A stretch of DNA of 64,000 nucleotides, taken from Ursus arctos (Eukaryota > Chordata > Mammalia > Carnivora > Ursidae). A model generated the notes under the pieces. The model ran no database searches. It was given only the letters and a program-made list of their open reading frames with translations, and had not been told where the DNA came from. Numbering within the stretch: the stretch's first letter is position 1; every line of letters begins with the position of its first letter. The stretch spans positions 11,486,423 to 11,550,422 of the forward strand of contig NW_026622852.1 in assembly GCF_023065955.2 (NCBI RefSeq). The letters run 5' to 3'. Positions 50,001-62,000 of this stretch are shown here, piece after piece. The position numbers and the translations under genes are program-made.

Positions 50001-53000
50001 ACTAATATTTCTTGAAGGTATCCCACATACTTAATTTTTCTGTGATTTTTTTTTTGTTGCCAAAATGTGGTGCTTACCATTAGCAGATTATCTGTCATGT
50101 AATAAATTTCAGAAGAGAATACAGTAGACTGTATATTGACTTTAAAAGTATCAGAGTTTTGTGAGTTGTTGTTATGGAACATTGGAAGATAATTAGACTT
50201 ATAGTGCTGTTGATTTCCTTTTCCCAAGTTTATATTCAGTGGTATTATATGACTCTTTGTGATCAAATGGCGGATTGAGTATTTCATGAGGAAATTCATA
50301 TGTGTATAATCATATTTTTTTGAAATAATTAATTTACAGATGAGTGGTATGTTTCATGCAACCATGCTGTAATGTTTTTCTCTGTAATTCTGTATGGCAA
50401 TATTATTTGTAAAATATTTATGTAAACTCTTGGTTATTTTATTGACAAATGCCATTGTATTAGGATGATAGAAGTTTAGCTAATGCTAGTTTACAGTTTA
50501 TTGTTGAAATGAATTTTCCTTCTCTGAATACTTATTATTTATATGATATAATATTATGTATAAGTATTTGCACACTGAGAAATAACATACAAACATGCAT
50601 ATATATTTGCACATACACTTTTTTTAAATAGGTATCTCAACGGCCATCTTTATCGAGCTTAGAAACTTTAATGGTCTCACAGAAGTCTGAAATTGAGTAT
50701 TTACAGGAGAAACTGAAAGTAGCAAATGAAAAACTGTCAGAGAGCAAATCTACCAACAGGGGTTCCTCAGAGAAGAGCATCTGGACAAATACTGAAGGAA
50801 AACATAAGGTAGGGACATTTTGTCATTTTGTGAATTTGTCAGGGTGAGGCTGGCAAAGCAAGCGATGAAGTTTAAAAACAAACAGCATTTACTTCTCTGC
50901 TTATATTTCTGGAAGCTTTAAAAAAAACATTATGTGCCAAATGCTTGATAAAAAATTGTTGTGTGGGGCACCTGGGTGGCTCAGTCAGTTAAGCATCTGC
51001 CTTCAGCTGAGGTCATGATTCCGGGGTCCTGGGATCAAGCCCCCTGTCTGGCTCTCTCAGCGGGGAGTCTGCTTCTCCCTCCCTCTGCTCTTGCACTCTC
51101 TCGTGCTCTCTCTCTCTCTCCCTCTCAGATAAATAAATAAAATCTTAAAATAAATTGTTGTGAGTAGAGCATTTTCCCTTTTTAAAGACTAAATAATGTA
51201 TTCCTAATTTAATTAAATGATTAGTAGTAGTAGAGCTGTTTTGCAGTAAGTTAACATTCTTTTGTTAAAAAGTTTTGCTAAACTGGGTGTTAAATAAGAC
51301 TGATGAATCACTTAACTGTGCCTCTGAAACTAATAATTCACTATATGTTAATTAACTGAATTTATATAAAATTAAAAAGTTTAAAAAAGTTTTGCTTAGT
51401 TCTCTCATAATCATTTTAATGTAATATTGTTAAAAGAAAAATATATCTTAATGTTTCTATCTCATTCAGATATGATATTTAAAATACTACCTATGTGGAT
51501 ATAAACTATAGAGCAGAATTTAACTTTAATTTATGCAGTTATGTTTTTCGGATTTAAAGGTATAGTGATAGAGAAAAATAAGCAAATTTTCCATAGCATG
51601 TTTCTCATTTATTAATGTCTAGCTTTTCCTTTTTATAATATTTGTATTACAGTATATATACTATAGTATGTATTCCTGTTAGGCTGCAAAAGATTCTGTG
51701 AACACTAAAATAGACATTTTATATCATATTGTAAATATGTTGTTATGTAACATTGTCAATATGTTTTCTCTAGATAAATAGAGAAGTAAGGAACTTTAGA
51801 CATATTTTTCTCACACTTGTTACTTTGGCAGTAGAAAATAATGATTTTATAAGCAGAAAACTATGTTTTTCAAGATAATTGCTTTTCGTTCTTTCCATTT
51901 TTCCTATAAGTAGAACTATCTTAGTAAAGGAAGTATTTAAAAATAGATCCGTGTTTCTATTATAGTCCTATTTACTCCCTCTAATATTATTAGTAATTTT
52001 CAGAAGAACGAGCTTTATATATGTATATACGTATTTATTTATTTAAACATAACTGCATTATACATTACTTGCCATTTTGGAGTAGTCTCAGAGTATGGAG
52101 CTTTATTTAAGTGAAAGAAAACATTCCTAAAATTGAGATACATTATAGGGCCTAATTTGGTTGCTTGCTACATTGCTGAAGTTAAAAAATGTAGTGCTTT
52201 GATGTTCGTTGCTTTTAACAAAAGTCAAGAAAATGAGAGGGATATTTGGAACGAAATTTTCTTTCTTTTTTATAAGGACATGCTGTAAGTATGAACAATA
52301 TGTTGCCCAGCTTAATAGTTGCTTTCACACATTCCTTCTCCAGATTGGTATATGAAGCCGTACATAATATAAACACACATTCTTGTCTCTAGTTAGCCAC
52401 ATTATAGTTAATGACCATATGGTCATTATGGTATAAGATCTACTGTCTGTTGTATTTATATTCCTCAAGCATATTGTTCCTTCAACTTCACAGTGTGTTA
52501 AACTATTTCAAAGGGAAAAAAATCCTTTCCCTCTTGTTTCTGGTTGTCCTATCAAGTGTAACCTTGGACCCTTATAGAGCAATTAGACCAGCCTCTATCC
52601 CCTCCTTTGTAATGAGGTTTCTTGCATTTCTGAGTCTATAACCCTTTAGTCTTCCCTAATGGGACATCATTATTCTGAAAGAAACAATGTAAATGTAAAT
52701 GAATATTCTCATTAACGAGTCACAGAGAAACCTTTAGCGGTAGCACTGTGGTAATTCCGCTTGTTATTTCTCTGGTATTCCATGCAGGATTTTTTTTATA
52801 ATTCATTATTAGTATTCAAAATTACTTGTTCTTTAATTTTGCATGTCTTTCATAATCCAGTGTTCCAACTAGTTCAACCATGTCCTTGTTTTATTCTCGA
52901 GGAACCACCTGTGAAACGTTCAAGGTCTTTGTCCCCAAAGAGCTCTTTCACAGACTCAGAGGAGCTGAGGAATCTGAGGAAAGCTGAAAGAAAGATTGAA

Positions 53001-56000
53001 AACTTAGAGAAGGCACTACAGCTAAAGGTGAACGTTAAATCATTTCTTTAGTAATAACCTTGCAAAGATAAAAGATATACCAAAGTAAACATTCCCTTCA
53101 CAAATCACTGCTTATCATTTATCTTTCCTGAATTTAATTACATGTATAAAATTGTATCATTGGTTGGTCTCGTTTTTCAGATTTCTGAGGATCATAAAGT
53201 AACAAAAAATTTGCTGCTCGAACGTAAATATTTATTCACTACTTTAAAATTGTTTGGGAATACTTTGGCTTAATATTGGGAATAAATTTCTTACAGTTTT
53301 TCAGAGACAAAAGAACTATAGCAAGTAGAGAATTTCTCAGAGTTCTTTATACATGATAAACATATAAAAAGAAAAGTGAGTTAAAAACCATATTTACCTA
53401 GCTCAAGTCACTTAAAACTGTCCTTTATAGAAAAATTATATAGTCAAAATGGCAAGTATACTATTTTTTTCCATTTGTTATATTGAGGGCTTTTATTTTT
53501 TCTGACTTTAATATGGCTACTTATCATTCGTTATTCACAACTACCCAAAGGCCTGTACTAGTTGAGATTTAGGCATTTAATTGAATCTCAAATAGTTTTA
53601 AGACATTTTATGACAAGACCAATGTTTTACACATGATTCGAATCCAGTAAAGCTCAGATTCTTTGTCATATAGATTACTCTTAGGGAGAAAAAGGTTTGA
53701 CTTAGATTTTGTATAGAACAAGATATGGCTTAGAGGTATAGTTAACCTAGGCTACAATTAATATTTTTTTCTGCCTTTTCACCAAACATTAAGTTAATTT
53801 ATATTGATGCAGAGTTAGACTGTTAGTTCTGAAAGGAAAATTATCATCTATTGATTGACAGAGAGACAGAGATTGATTATCTTCTATCATCTACCAAAAA
53901 TAAAATGATCAGATGACATCAGCTTGCTAACATTTAGCCTACTTGAAATGTATACACCTGCACTTATTTTTTGTAGTTTATTATTTTTTAATAATCTCTA
54001 CACCCATCATGGGGCTTGAACTCACAACCCCAAGATTGAGTTGCATGCTCTTCTGACTGAACCAGCCAGGCACCCCACACCTGAAGTTATTTGCTCATTC
54101 ATTGGTTTACTCAGTAACAACTTACTAAGCAATGCAGTTAGCCAAACAAGTCACTTGTACAAGAGACAAGATTAGTGTCTATCATTCAAGACCCTAGTTA
54201 ACAAGATACTGCATGAGCAGTTGGAATCTAGTATCTTGACATAAACATGGGAGTACACACAGGATATTAAGAGCATATTTAGGAATCCAGTTTATCATCT
54301 TCCTCCATTTGCATAATTCTTGAAATTCACATCCTGTATTAATCTGGTTTCTTCAGAGAAACAGAACGAATAGGATATTTCCCTTTAGTCTTCCGTAATG
54401 AGATATTGTTATTCTGAAAGACATCTATATCTGTGTCCATATATCTGTCTATCCAGAGAGGGAGAAAAAGAGAGACAGAGATTGATTATTTACTATAAGG
54501 AATTGAGTCATGCAATTCGAGAGTCTGGGAAGTCCATCATCTCCAGTTCTGAAACTGGAGATCAGGAGAGCCAATGGTATAGTTTCAGTATGGGTCCAAA
54601 GGCCTGAAAACCAGGAAGCTGATGGTGTTAAGTTCCAGTCTCAACCTCAATCTGAGTCCAAAGGGACAAGACCAGTGTCTTTCTTATGCAACCTTTTATT
54701 GTATTCTTCAGTGAATCAGATGAAGCCTATCACAATGGGAGGCGCAATATGCTTTACTCAGTCTGCTGATTCAAATGTTCATTTTCTATAGAAAGATGCT
54801 CACAGATGCACCCAGGAATAATGATTAACTAGATATCTGATCAGTCAAGTTACACATAAAATTAACTATTACATATCCCCATTCAACAGTAACAGATCTC
54901 CACTTATTTGCCCCCAAAAGTCTGTGAGTCTGACAGTCCCTTGTTTTTGGCAGGAGAGAGTAGAGCAATTCAGACATTTTTAGACTATCCTCTTCTGCCT
55001 TTTGAATTTCTAATTTCAGAAAGAGTCTCAGAAGTATTATATTAATTTATCATTCCTTTCTCCTAATTGTTCTTTTGGATGAGGCCTCAAGCTTATTTTC
55101 AGAGTAAAATTCTTTCTTTACACAATTTCTTTTTCATTTATACTTTTTCTGTATTCCTTTTTCAAGTCAGTTGATGATAATATGAATTTCAAATGTATGC
55201 TTTCTTTCACAGATTTGCAAGATAAGGGGGAAAATGCGAGCAAATTTTTTTCATTGTATCTTATCATTTAGTAAGAAAGGATTTCTTATTTTAAAGGAGC
55301 AAAATAGTTGAATGAAAAAGCACCATCATCAAGAGCATTTACCAAATGAAGTGGGTAAACAAAACCTGTAAAGTAAAAGCAAATTCCAAAAAGAGTGATT
55401 GGATCCAGGGTATTTTTTAATTTATGGCCTCACTTTAGTAAGTATACCTGTCATATTTAGTGAAGACAGAAAACTTCTTCCTATATTTCCCTTAATTAGG
55501 GTATAGTATTAATGTTATTACTATTACTTAAGTCCATGAGAATATAATATAAGGAAGGAATTAATGATGTATCTGTATTAGTTTCCTAAGGCTGCCATGA
55601 CAAACTCGCTGGCTTAGAACAGAAATGGGGGCGCCTGGGTGGCACAGCGGTTAAAGCGTCTGCCTTCGGCTCAGGGCGTGATCCCGGTGTTCTGGGATCG
55701 AGCCCCACATCAGGCTCCTCCACTATGGGCCTGCTTCTTCCTCTCCCACTCCCCCTGCTTGTGTTCCCTCTCTCGCTGGCTGTCTCTATCTCTGTCAAAT
55801 AAATAAATAAACTCTTAAAAAAAAAAAAAAAAAAAGAAGAACAGAAATGTATTATTCAAAGTTCTGGAGGCTAAAAAGTTCCAAATTCAAGATGTCAACA
55901 GGATTAGTTCCTTCTGAAACCTGTGAGGGAGAATCTGTTCTCGTTCTGTCACCTAGTTTCCTATAGTTTCAGGTGTTGCTTGACTTAAAGACAGCCTGCT

Positions 56001-59000
56001 CCCTGTGTCTTCATACGTCACATCATCTTTCCTCTGTGTGTATCTCTCTCTATGTCTAAAGTTCTCCTTTTTAAAAAGACACCAGTCAGGCGCCTGGGTG
56101 GCTCAGTTGGTTAAGCATCTGCCTTTGGCTCAGGTCATGATCTTAGGGTCCTGCGATTGAACCCCGCATGGTGCTCTCTGCTCAGTGGGGAGCCTGCTTC
56201 TCCTTCTCCCTCTGCCTGCCCATCTGCCTACTTGTGTATGCTCTCTCTCTGTCAAATAAATAAATAAAATCTTAAAAAAAAACAAAAATAAAAAGACATC
56301 CATCAACTGGGTTGAGACCCACCCTAATGACTTCATTTTAACTTCATTCCTTCTATAAAGACCTTATCATCAAATACAATCACATTCTGGGGTAGTGTGG
56401 GTTAGGATTCCAACATACCTTTTTGGAAGGGATTCGTTTCAGCCCCTAACAGTATCTTACGGTTTTTAATATGCATTTGTTGACCAGGGTGCTCCTTTTG
56501 TAGACCATAACCCATTAGTACATGTGGAATTTTTGTCATGGCCTTTCCCATACTGGTATTATATTGAACACTGCTCTGCCAGAAGCTATTGGGAAAATGG
56601 CAGAGAAAAATGTTCTGTGCTCGATTATCGTAGGCAGTGGATTAAAATCTTTCATTTTTTTGTGAGCTGTTAGGATATCAATGTGTACTGTGAATCTATA
56701 GCAAGGTATAGATACCTTTTTTTCCCAGATTTACTTGATTATATTATACCCATTAATGTGTCCCAAAGACTTCTGTTCCATGGAAGTTACTATTGAAAAC
56801 ACTAAACTAAACACATGCTCCATAGCATAATAGGTAGCTTTGGGTCCCAAGTTGATCACCAAGGGGGGCTGATGGGAGAGACGGACAAATAAGCTTCACC
56901 AGATAGCCTCCACCATGGAACATATGGAGGCATGCTTTGATATATTGAAATGATGGTCTTTATTATATCAGCAGTAAGTAATGCGTATTATTTTAATACT
57001 AGTAATGACATTTGTAAAAATATTAATACATTATCTTGCTTAGCTTCCTTTTGTGAATAGTTGTACATGTTTTCAAGATGAATGGCCAGTGTTGTAATAA
57101 AAGAGCCAATAATAATAGAAGAGATGAAAACTATTATTCTAAAAATGCCACCCATTTCCAAATCCTAACTTCATAAGTATAGTGTACTAACTATTTATAA
57201 AGTATAAGTTGGAAATCAATGCATCAGAGCTTTATGAAATCCTTTACTGTCCTCGGGATCACTAATGCCGTGAATCTCTACTTTATGAACTTTAATGCAT
57301 TTGACAACTTAGTTCTACTAGCACTTTTCTATACTGTTTAGGGACGTCAATATGTCCTTTGAATACAATTTATGTCTTTTATTTTTCAGTGCTCTAATAT
57401 GCATTCTTCATACATTCAACTTTATATACTCTGCTGAAATTAAACACCCATGGGATCCTTGGTAGTTTATAAAAGTTTTTTTTAAACTTTTAAAAAACTG
57501 TGATATCATTCTGTGAAGATTGAGTCACTGTTTTATTAACAGGACTCATGCTCTTAGTTAGCCTATGCCTGTCAAGGAGCATTTGACCAAACTGTAGTAG
57601 ATTAGATCAAGAATCATTTTTTTTTCTTTCGAACTCACAAATGGACTTACAAGTACCATTGAGGAAAGTCAGGTGATACAGCCTTTCTGTTTTCTATTTT
57701 CTAATGTTTTAGTCATTCAGATTTGTTTGTATAGAGAAATTAGTACCTCTAGTTTAACTAGTTTAATTGCAAAATATAGGGAAGGTTGTCAGTGAATGTT
57801 TTATTGAGTGAGCTAATAAATGATCCTAATTCAGTGACTGCTCTTGCAATATTTTTGTGTGTATCTTCTTGGGCAAATGTAGTTATTAATGATATTAAAT
57901 GTATCTTTCAGTCTTTACTTTTGATTTTGTTGTAAGATCTTTGGGTACAGTATTTCCCAAATGAAGTACTACCGTTTTGACTTAGGCTATCATTTGGGAC
58001 TTAAAGAATCATAATCCACACTTGTATTTGTTAGAATATTATAAAAAATTTTTTGATTATTCTCTTTACACATTAAACATGTCTTTTGAGATATCTGACT
58101 TGTGCCTGAAGACTTCTGCTAAATCTCTTCTTGTACTAGAATAGGGAAACATGTTTTTCTCTGAACATATATTATCTATCTTATATTTACATTTCTATAA
58201 AATTTTGTCTATTTCTAAAGTAGGCCAAACAACAATAGTCTCTAGGACTAATATAACCCATGAATTACAGTTTGATAACAGCATTTGGAAAGGACAAATC
58301 TATGGATGAAACTGCATTTAAAAATAATAATTATTATAAATTATGCCTATCAAATTGATTTGTCCAATAATCTGTAGTTTGCTTTCATTTTTAATAGTTT
58401 AGATCTTACTAATTTTGTAAGAAATATGTAAACACTCTAGCATTAGGTGTAGTAAATTATGAAGCATGTAAAATAAAGCAGAAAGCTCATCTACTAAACT
58501 ACTTTCCTATAATCACTGCTTAATGGAGGGAGCTACCTATTTCAATTACTATAGAAAAATCAAAGCTATTTTCTTTTCTTTTTTTTTAATAATTTTTTAA
58601 ATTATATTATGTTAGTCGCCACACAGTACATCCCTGGTTTCTGATGTAGAGTTCGATGATTCATTAGTTGCATGTAACACCCAGTGCACCATGCAATACG
58701 TGCCCTCCTTACTACCCATCACCAGCCTATCCCATTCCCTCATCCCCCTCCCCTCTGAGGCCCTCAGTTTATTTCTCAGAGTCCATAGTCTCTCATGCTT
58801 TATTCAAAACTATTTTCTAATTGTAAATATATTACACTAAAGTTTTAGGAAGCAGAGGTGCTTTGAGTGCTTTGATTAAGTACTTTGCCTAGTACACAGC
58901 CTGGCACGTTGTGAGTGACATACAGGACTCAGGAAATTTTTATTGAGTCTTAATCTTTGTTTTAACAGCATAAGATAGTTGACTTCTATTTGAGAACTAA

Positions 59001-62000
59001 GGAAAACCTTGGGTATAAATTCCGTGATTAATGGTAGCTGAAGCAGTACTGAAAAATGCTAAAATAATGACAGTACTAACAATAAGTAACTCAATTTGTT
59101 CCATTGATTAAACAGGATTTTTGTGAAGGGCAACAGAAAAAATCTGGATATTCCATTTTGTTTTTTACTTTGGGCAATCTTTTAGGTTATTTTCTCAGAG
59201 TTTCTAGGGGCTTTTAACACAGACTTTTAATGATTCCAAAGCACTGGATTTGTATGTAATAATTTTAAAGAAATTCGTTGTAAACTAAGAGTTTATGGGG
59301 AAAGAATTCAATTCAATGACAAATAATTAGAGAAAGCTATTAGAATTTAACAAAGTACTTAACTATGTTTATTTGAAAATTGTGTTTTGACGCAAATCTT
59401 TTCTAGTACCTATACATTTCTTATAATTAGATTATTAATAATTTGTAATATATCCTGTTTAAAATCCTAATAAATCGTATTAGTTCTTAAGGAATCTTAC
59501 TTTTCTTTTTGGTTAATTTAAATTATTTCACATACTTAAGATTAGAAAGCTTATTGTTTAAAGAAGTGAAGTTATATTTGGATTTTTAACAACAGAAGGG
59601 AAAACTCAAGGTCAAGGTTAAATCATTCCTTGGTGTTAGAAGAAGGGAGATATAAATAGCTTTTATTTTGAAGATGGAGAAAATGGTACATGCTGAATTT
59701 AAGTAGCTATGTCAAGATAAAATGTACTAACTTTGAGCAGCAACACTTGAACTCTTACCAGTACTTAACACTCTGCATGTAATAGGCTCTTAATATATGG
59801 TTCTTTAATTGAAATGAACAAAATTCAGTTCAGTATCCTGAATTTTTAACCATGGTATTAGACATGGTACTCTTTAGCAAGTTTGCAGTTCCTGTGATTT
59901 GTATATCTTCTAACATGCTTCAGGATAACATTTATTCTGATTGTCCCTTTCAAGTGATGCCATTCCCATACTTTTTCATCAAGCACTTCCATTTCCATAT
60001 GGCATGCAGACGGCTTGGTGCACACAGGACTCAAATACTTAAGTAGTTATTAACTACTTAAGAGATTTATTGAAGTTATCCTACTAGGCCTGTATTCGAA
60101 GTAGAATGTCCAAATATCCATATTGTTGAGACAGGTAGAATTGCAGTAAAATAATACAAACTCTGTATTGTCTTACAGTTGAGATGAGAGGTAGATGGTT
60201 CAGGAAACTGTGAATTTGGCTTCTTAATAATAAGGACATCAGCTAATACTTGGGAAGAGGAAAAGGAAGGAAGCTAACTTTTGCTTTGCCTCAATAGGGC
60301 AAGCACAGTGCCAGGGGCTTTACCTGTATATTCGCTCATTTAATTTAGTCATCATAATTTAAATCTCTGTGCTCTTTTCCACATTTTACAGAAAAGGAAA
60401 TGGATTTAATTTAAATAGTGTTCTTAAGATTATGCAGCTAATATGAAAGAGCTCCAAGAATAGAATTCAGATTTTTCTAACTGCCATGAGCCTGCTTGTC
60501 TCACCTCACTATAATATTACAGAGTACCTGTTGCCTCCACTAAACAAGTATACAATTTCCTTCATATAGAAGTATAAAAAGTTTGAAAGACAAATTGGAA
60601 ATTCACAATGGCTAAAAAAACTCAGGAAGTTACTTACTTTGATAAACACAGTGCATAAGTAATATAAGTACATCCCCTAAGAACTGAAAATTTGGCCTTT
60701 CTAGGTTCATTTTGTGGGTATACCTAAAAATGAAGACGTATTTCTTGTACTCTTTTTAGAACATTTCGGAAGTTGTTGACTTTAATTGTCTAACCTAGTA
60801 ATGTTTTTATGGTCTCTTCAAGAATACGAAACCCAGCTCTCACACTGCAATTTTGTATAGCACAACCCCGAAGGTTAAGCTCTGCTACTTTAAACATAGG
60901 TCCGGACTGATTTTTTTTCTCCTGTGTAATCCTTATGCTTTATATTAAACTAATCATGAATCCATGGGAGGAAGCATTGATCTTACTATGATTAGTGTTT
61001 TTACACTAATTACATATGTAATTATAATTAACAAAACAATCATGTGTTATGTATGGACAAAACCTTTTGTGAAAAAAAATTATATACAGTTGGCTCATAG
61101 ATATTAGTATGTGTACTAATTGACCACAGGGAAAGGAATGAAACTAATTTTGAAATTACTAGCAGCTTAAAAATGCAGTAAGTGGGTTGAATTTACCAAG
61201 CAAAGCTATTTTGTGACTTTAAGAATCCTTCCCTTTCTTCCACTCAAATAAGTATTACAAATTAATTTATATTTACTATTTTCTTTCGAATTTCATATTT
61301 AGATGAGTAACCTTTTCATTTGCAGTGTTACACTAATACTTTTGTTAAACTTGTGTACTTGCTTTTTTGTGTTCTACAGAGCCAAGAAAATGATGAGCTA
61401 AGAGGTGCCCATGAAAAACGCAAGGAAAGGCTACAGATGTTACAGACCAACTACAGAGCAGTAAAAGAGCAATTAAAACAGTGGGAAGAAGGCAGTGGCA
61501 TGTGAGTTACATAGCTCATAAAGGCATTTCCCTAAATATTAAATGGAATGGGGTAGCATCATATAGGTGTTTTAATGGCTTTTGTTTGATTTTAAAGATA
61601 TTATTTGGCATTCAAATCTTTATTGTGAATTTTTAAATAGATAATATAATAAATGAAAACTGATAAATATGCTAGCAATAACTATAGATTTTCCTATAAT
61701 TTACAGAATTCATAATGTAGGTGATTATGAATTACTGTGTACATTTCCGATATCAATAGACTAGCTTAATAAAAGTAGATAATGCAAAAATAGTTCATAT
61801 CCATATGATTGAAAAAATTAAATAAATAAAATAATGGTATTAACAAAGTTTGTAACTTAAACAGTATTTAAGTTTTACTTGAAAGATGAGAAATAGGAAA
61901 TTTACATATATAGTTAACTCGCTGAAAACTACTTCAACCAAGTATGCAATTTGAAAATCTTTACTATCCATCAGTTTGTTCTGCAGCTTATCTGAATGAA

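Larger units (their letters stand above)
25074..50631 (+). other. CNTLN: CNTLN intron, 25.6 kb, largest in the window
   Basis: Left half (25.3-42.6 kb) is dense in LINE, SINE and DNA-transposon remnants. 32500-33060, 34880-35700 and 40445-41545 have little I can name. 42570-50630 is mostly repeat-free apart from an old L1-type tail near 47.2-47.8 kb and another near 48.0 kb, and holds a candidate conserved element at 43.6-44.7 kb and a hairpin at 45.25 kb. Confidence 0.85.
50809..52901 (+). other. CNTLN: CNTLN intron, 2.1 kb
   Basis: Contains one SINE and a 104-base L1 tail close to the exon D side. 51400-52640 is AT-rich and unassigned. 52642-52681 is one copy of a 40-base repeat whose second copy is at 54381. 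Confidence 0.85.
55573..56455 (-). mobile_element. MLT1/MST-like MaLR LTR, antisense, split by two SINEs
   Basis: 55573-55627, 55850-56088 and 56306-56455 join as one LTR in reverse: 'gtttcctaaggctgccatga', 'agttctggaggctaaaaagt', 'gagacccaccctaatgactt', 'gttaggattccaacatacct'. Ancient and non-coding. Confidence 0.8.
53028..61379 (+). other. CNTLN: CNTLN intron, 8.4 kb
   Basis: 53030-53980 unassigned. Then a short SINE, an unassigned interspersed repeat (54.34-54.88 kb), an antisense MaLR LTR with two SINEs (55.57-56.46 kb) and a young L1 tail (58.6 kb). 56470-58560 and 58820-60240 show no feature I can name; a MIR lies near 60.25-60.5 kb. Confidence 0.85.

Noticed and set aside
61320..61379. 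Start codon upstream of exon F as an alternative first exon
   Set aside because: The bases are intron with a normal acceptor (TTCTACAG) at 61379; there is no promoter-like sequence and the exon joins exactly to exon E.
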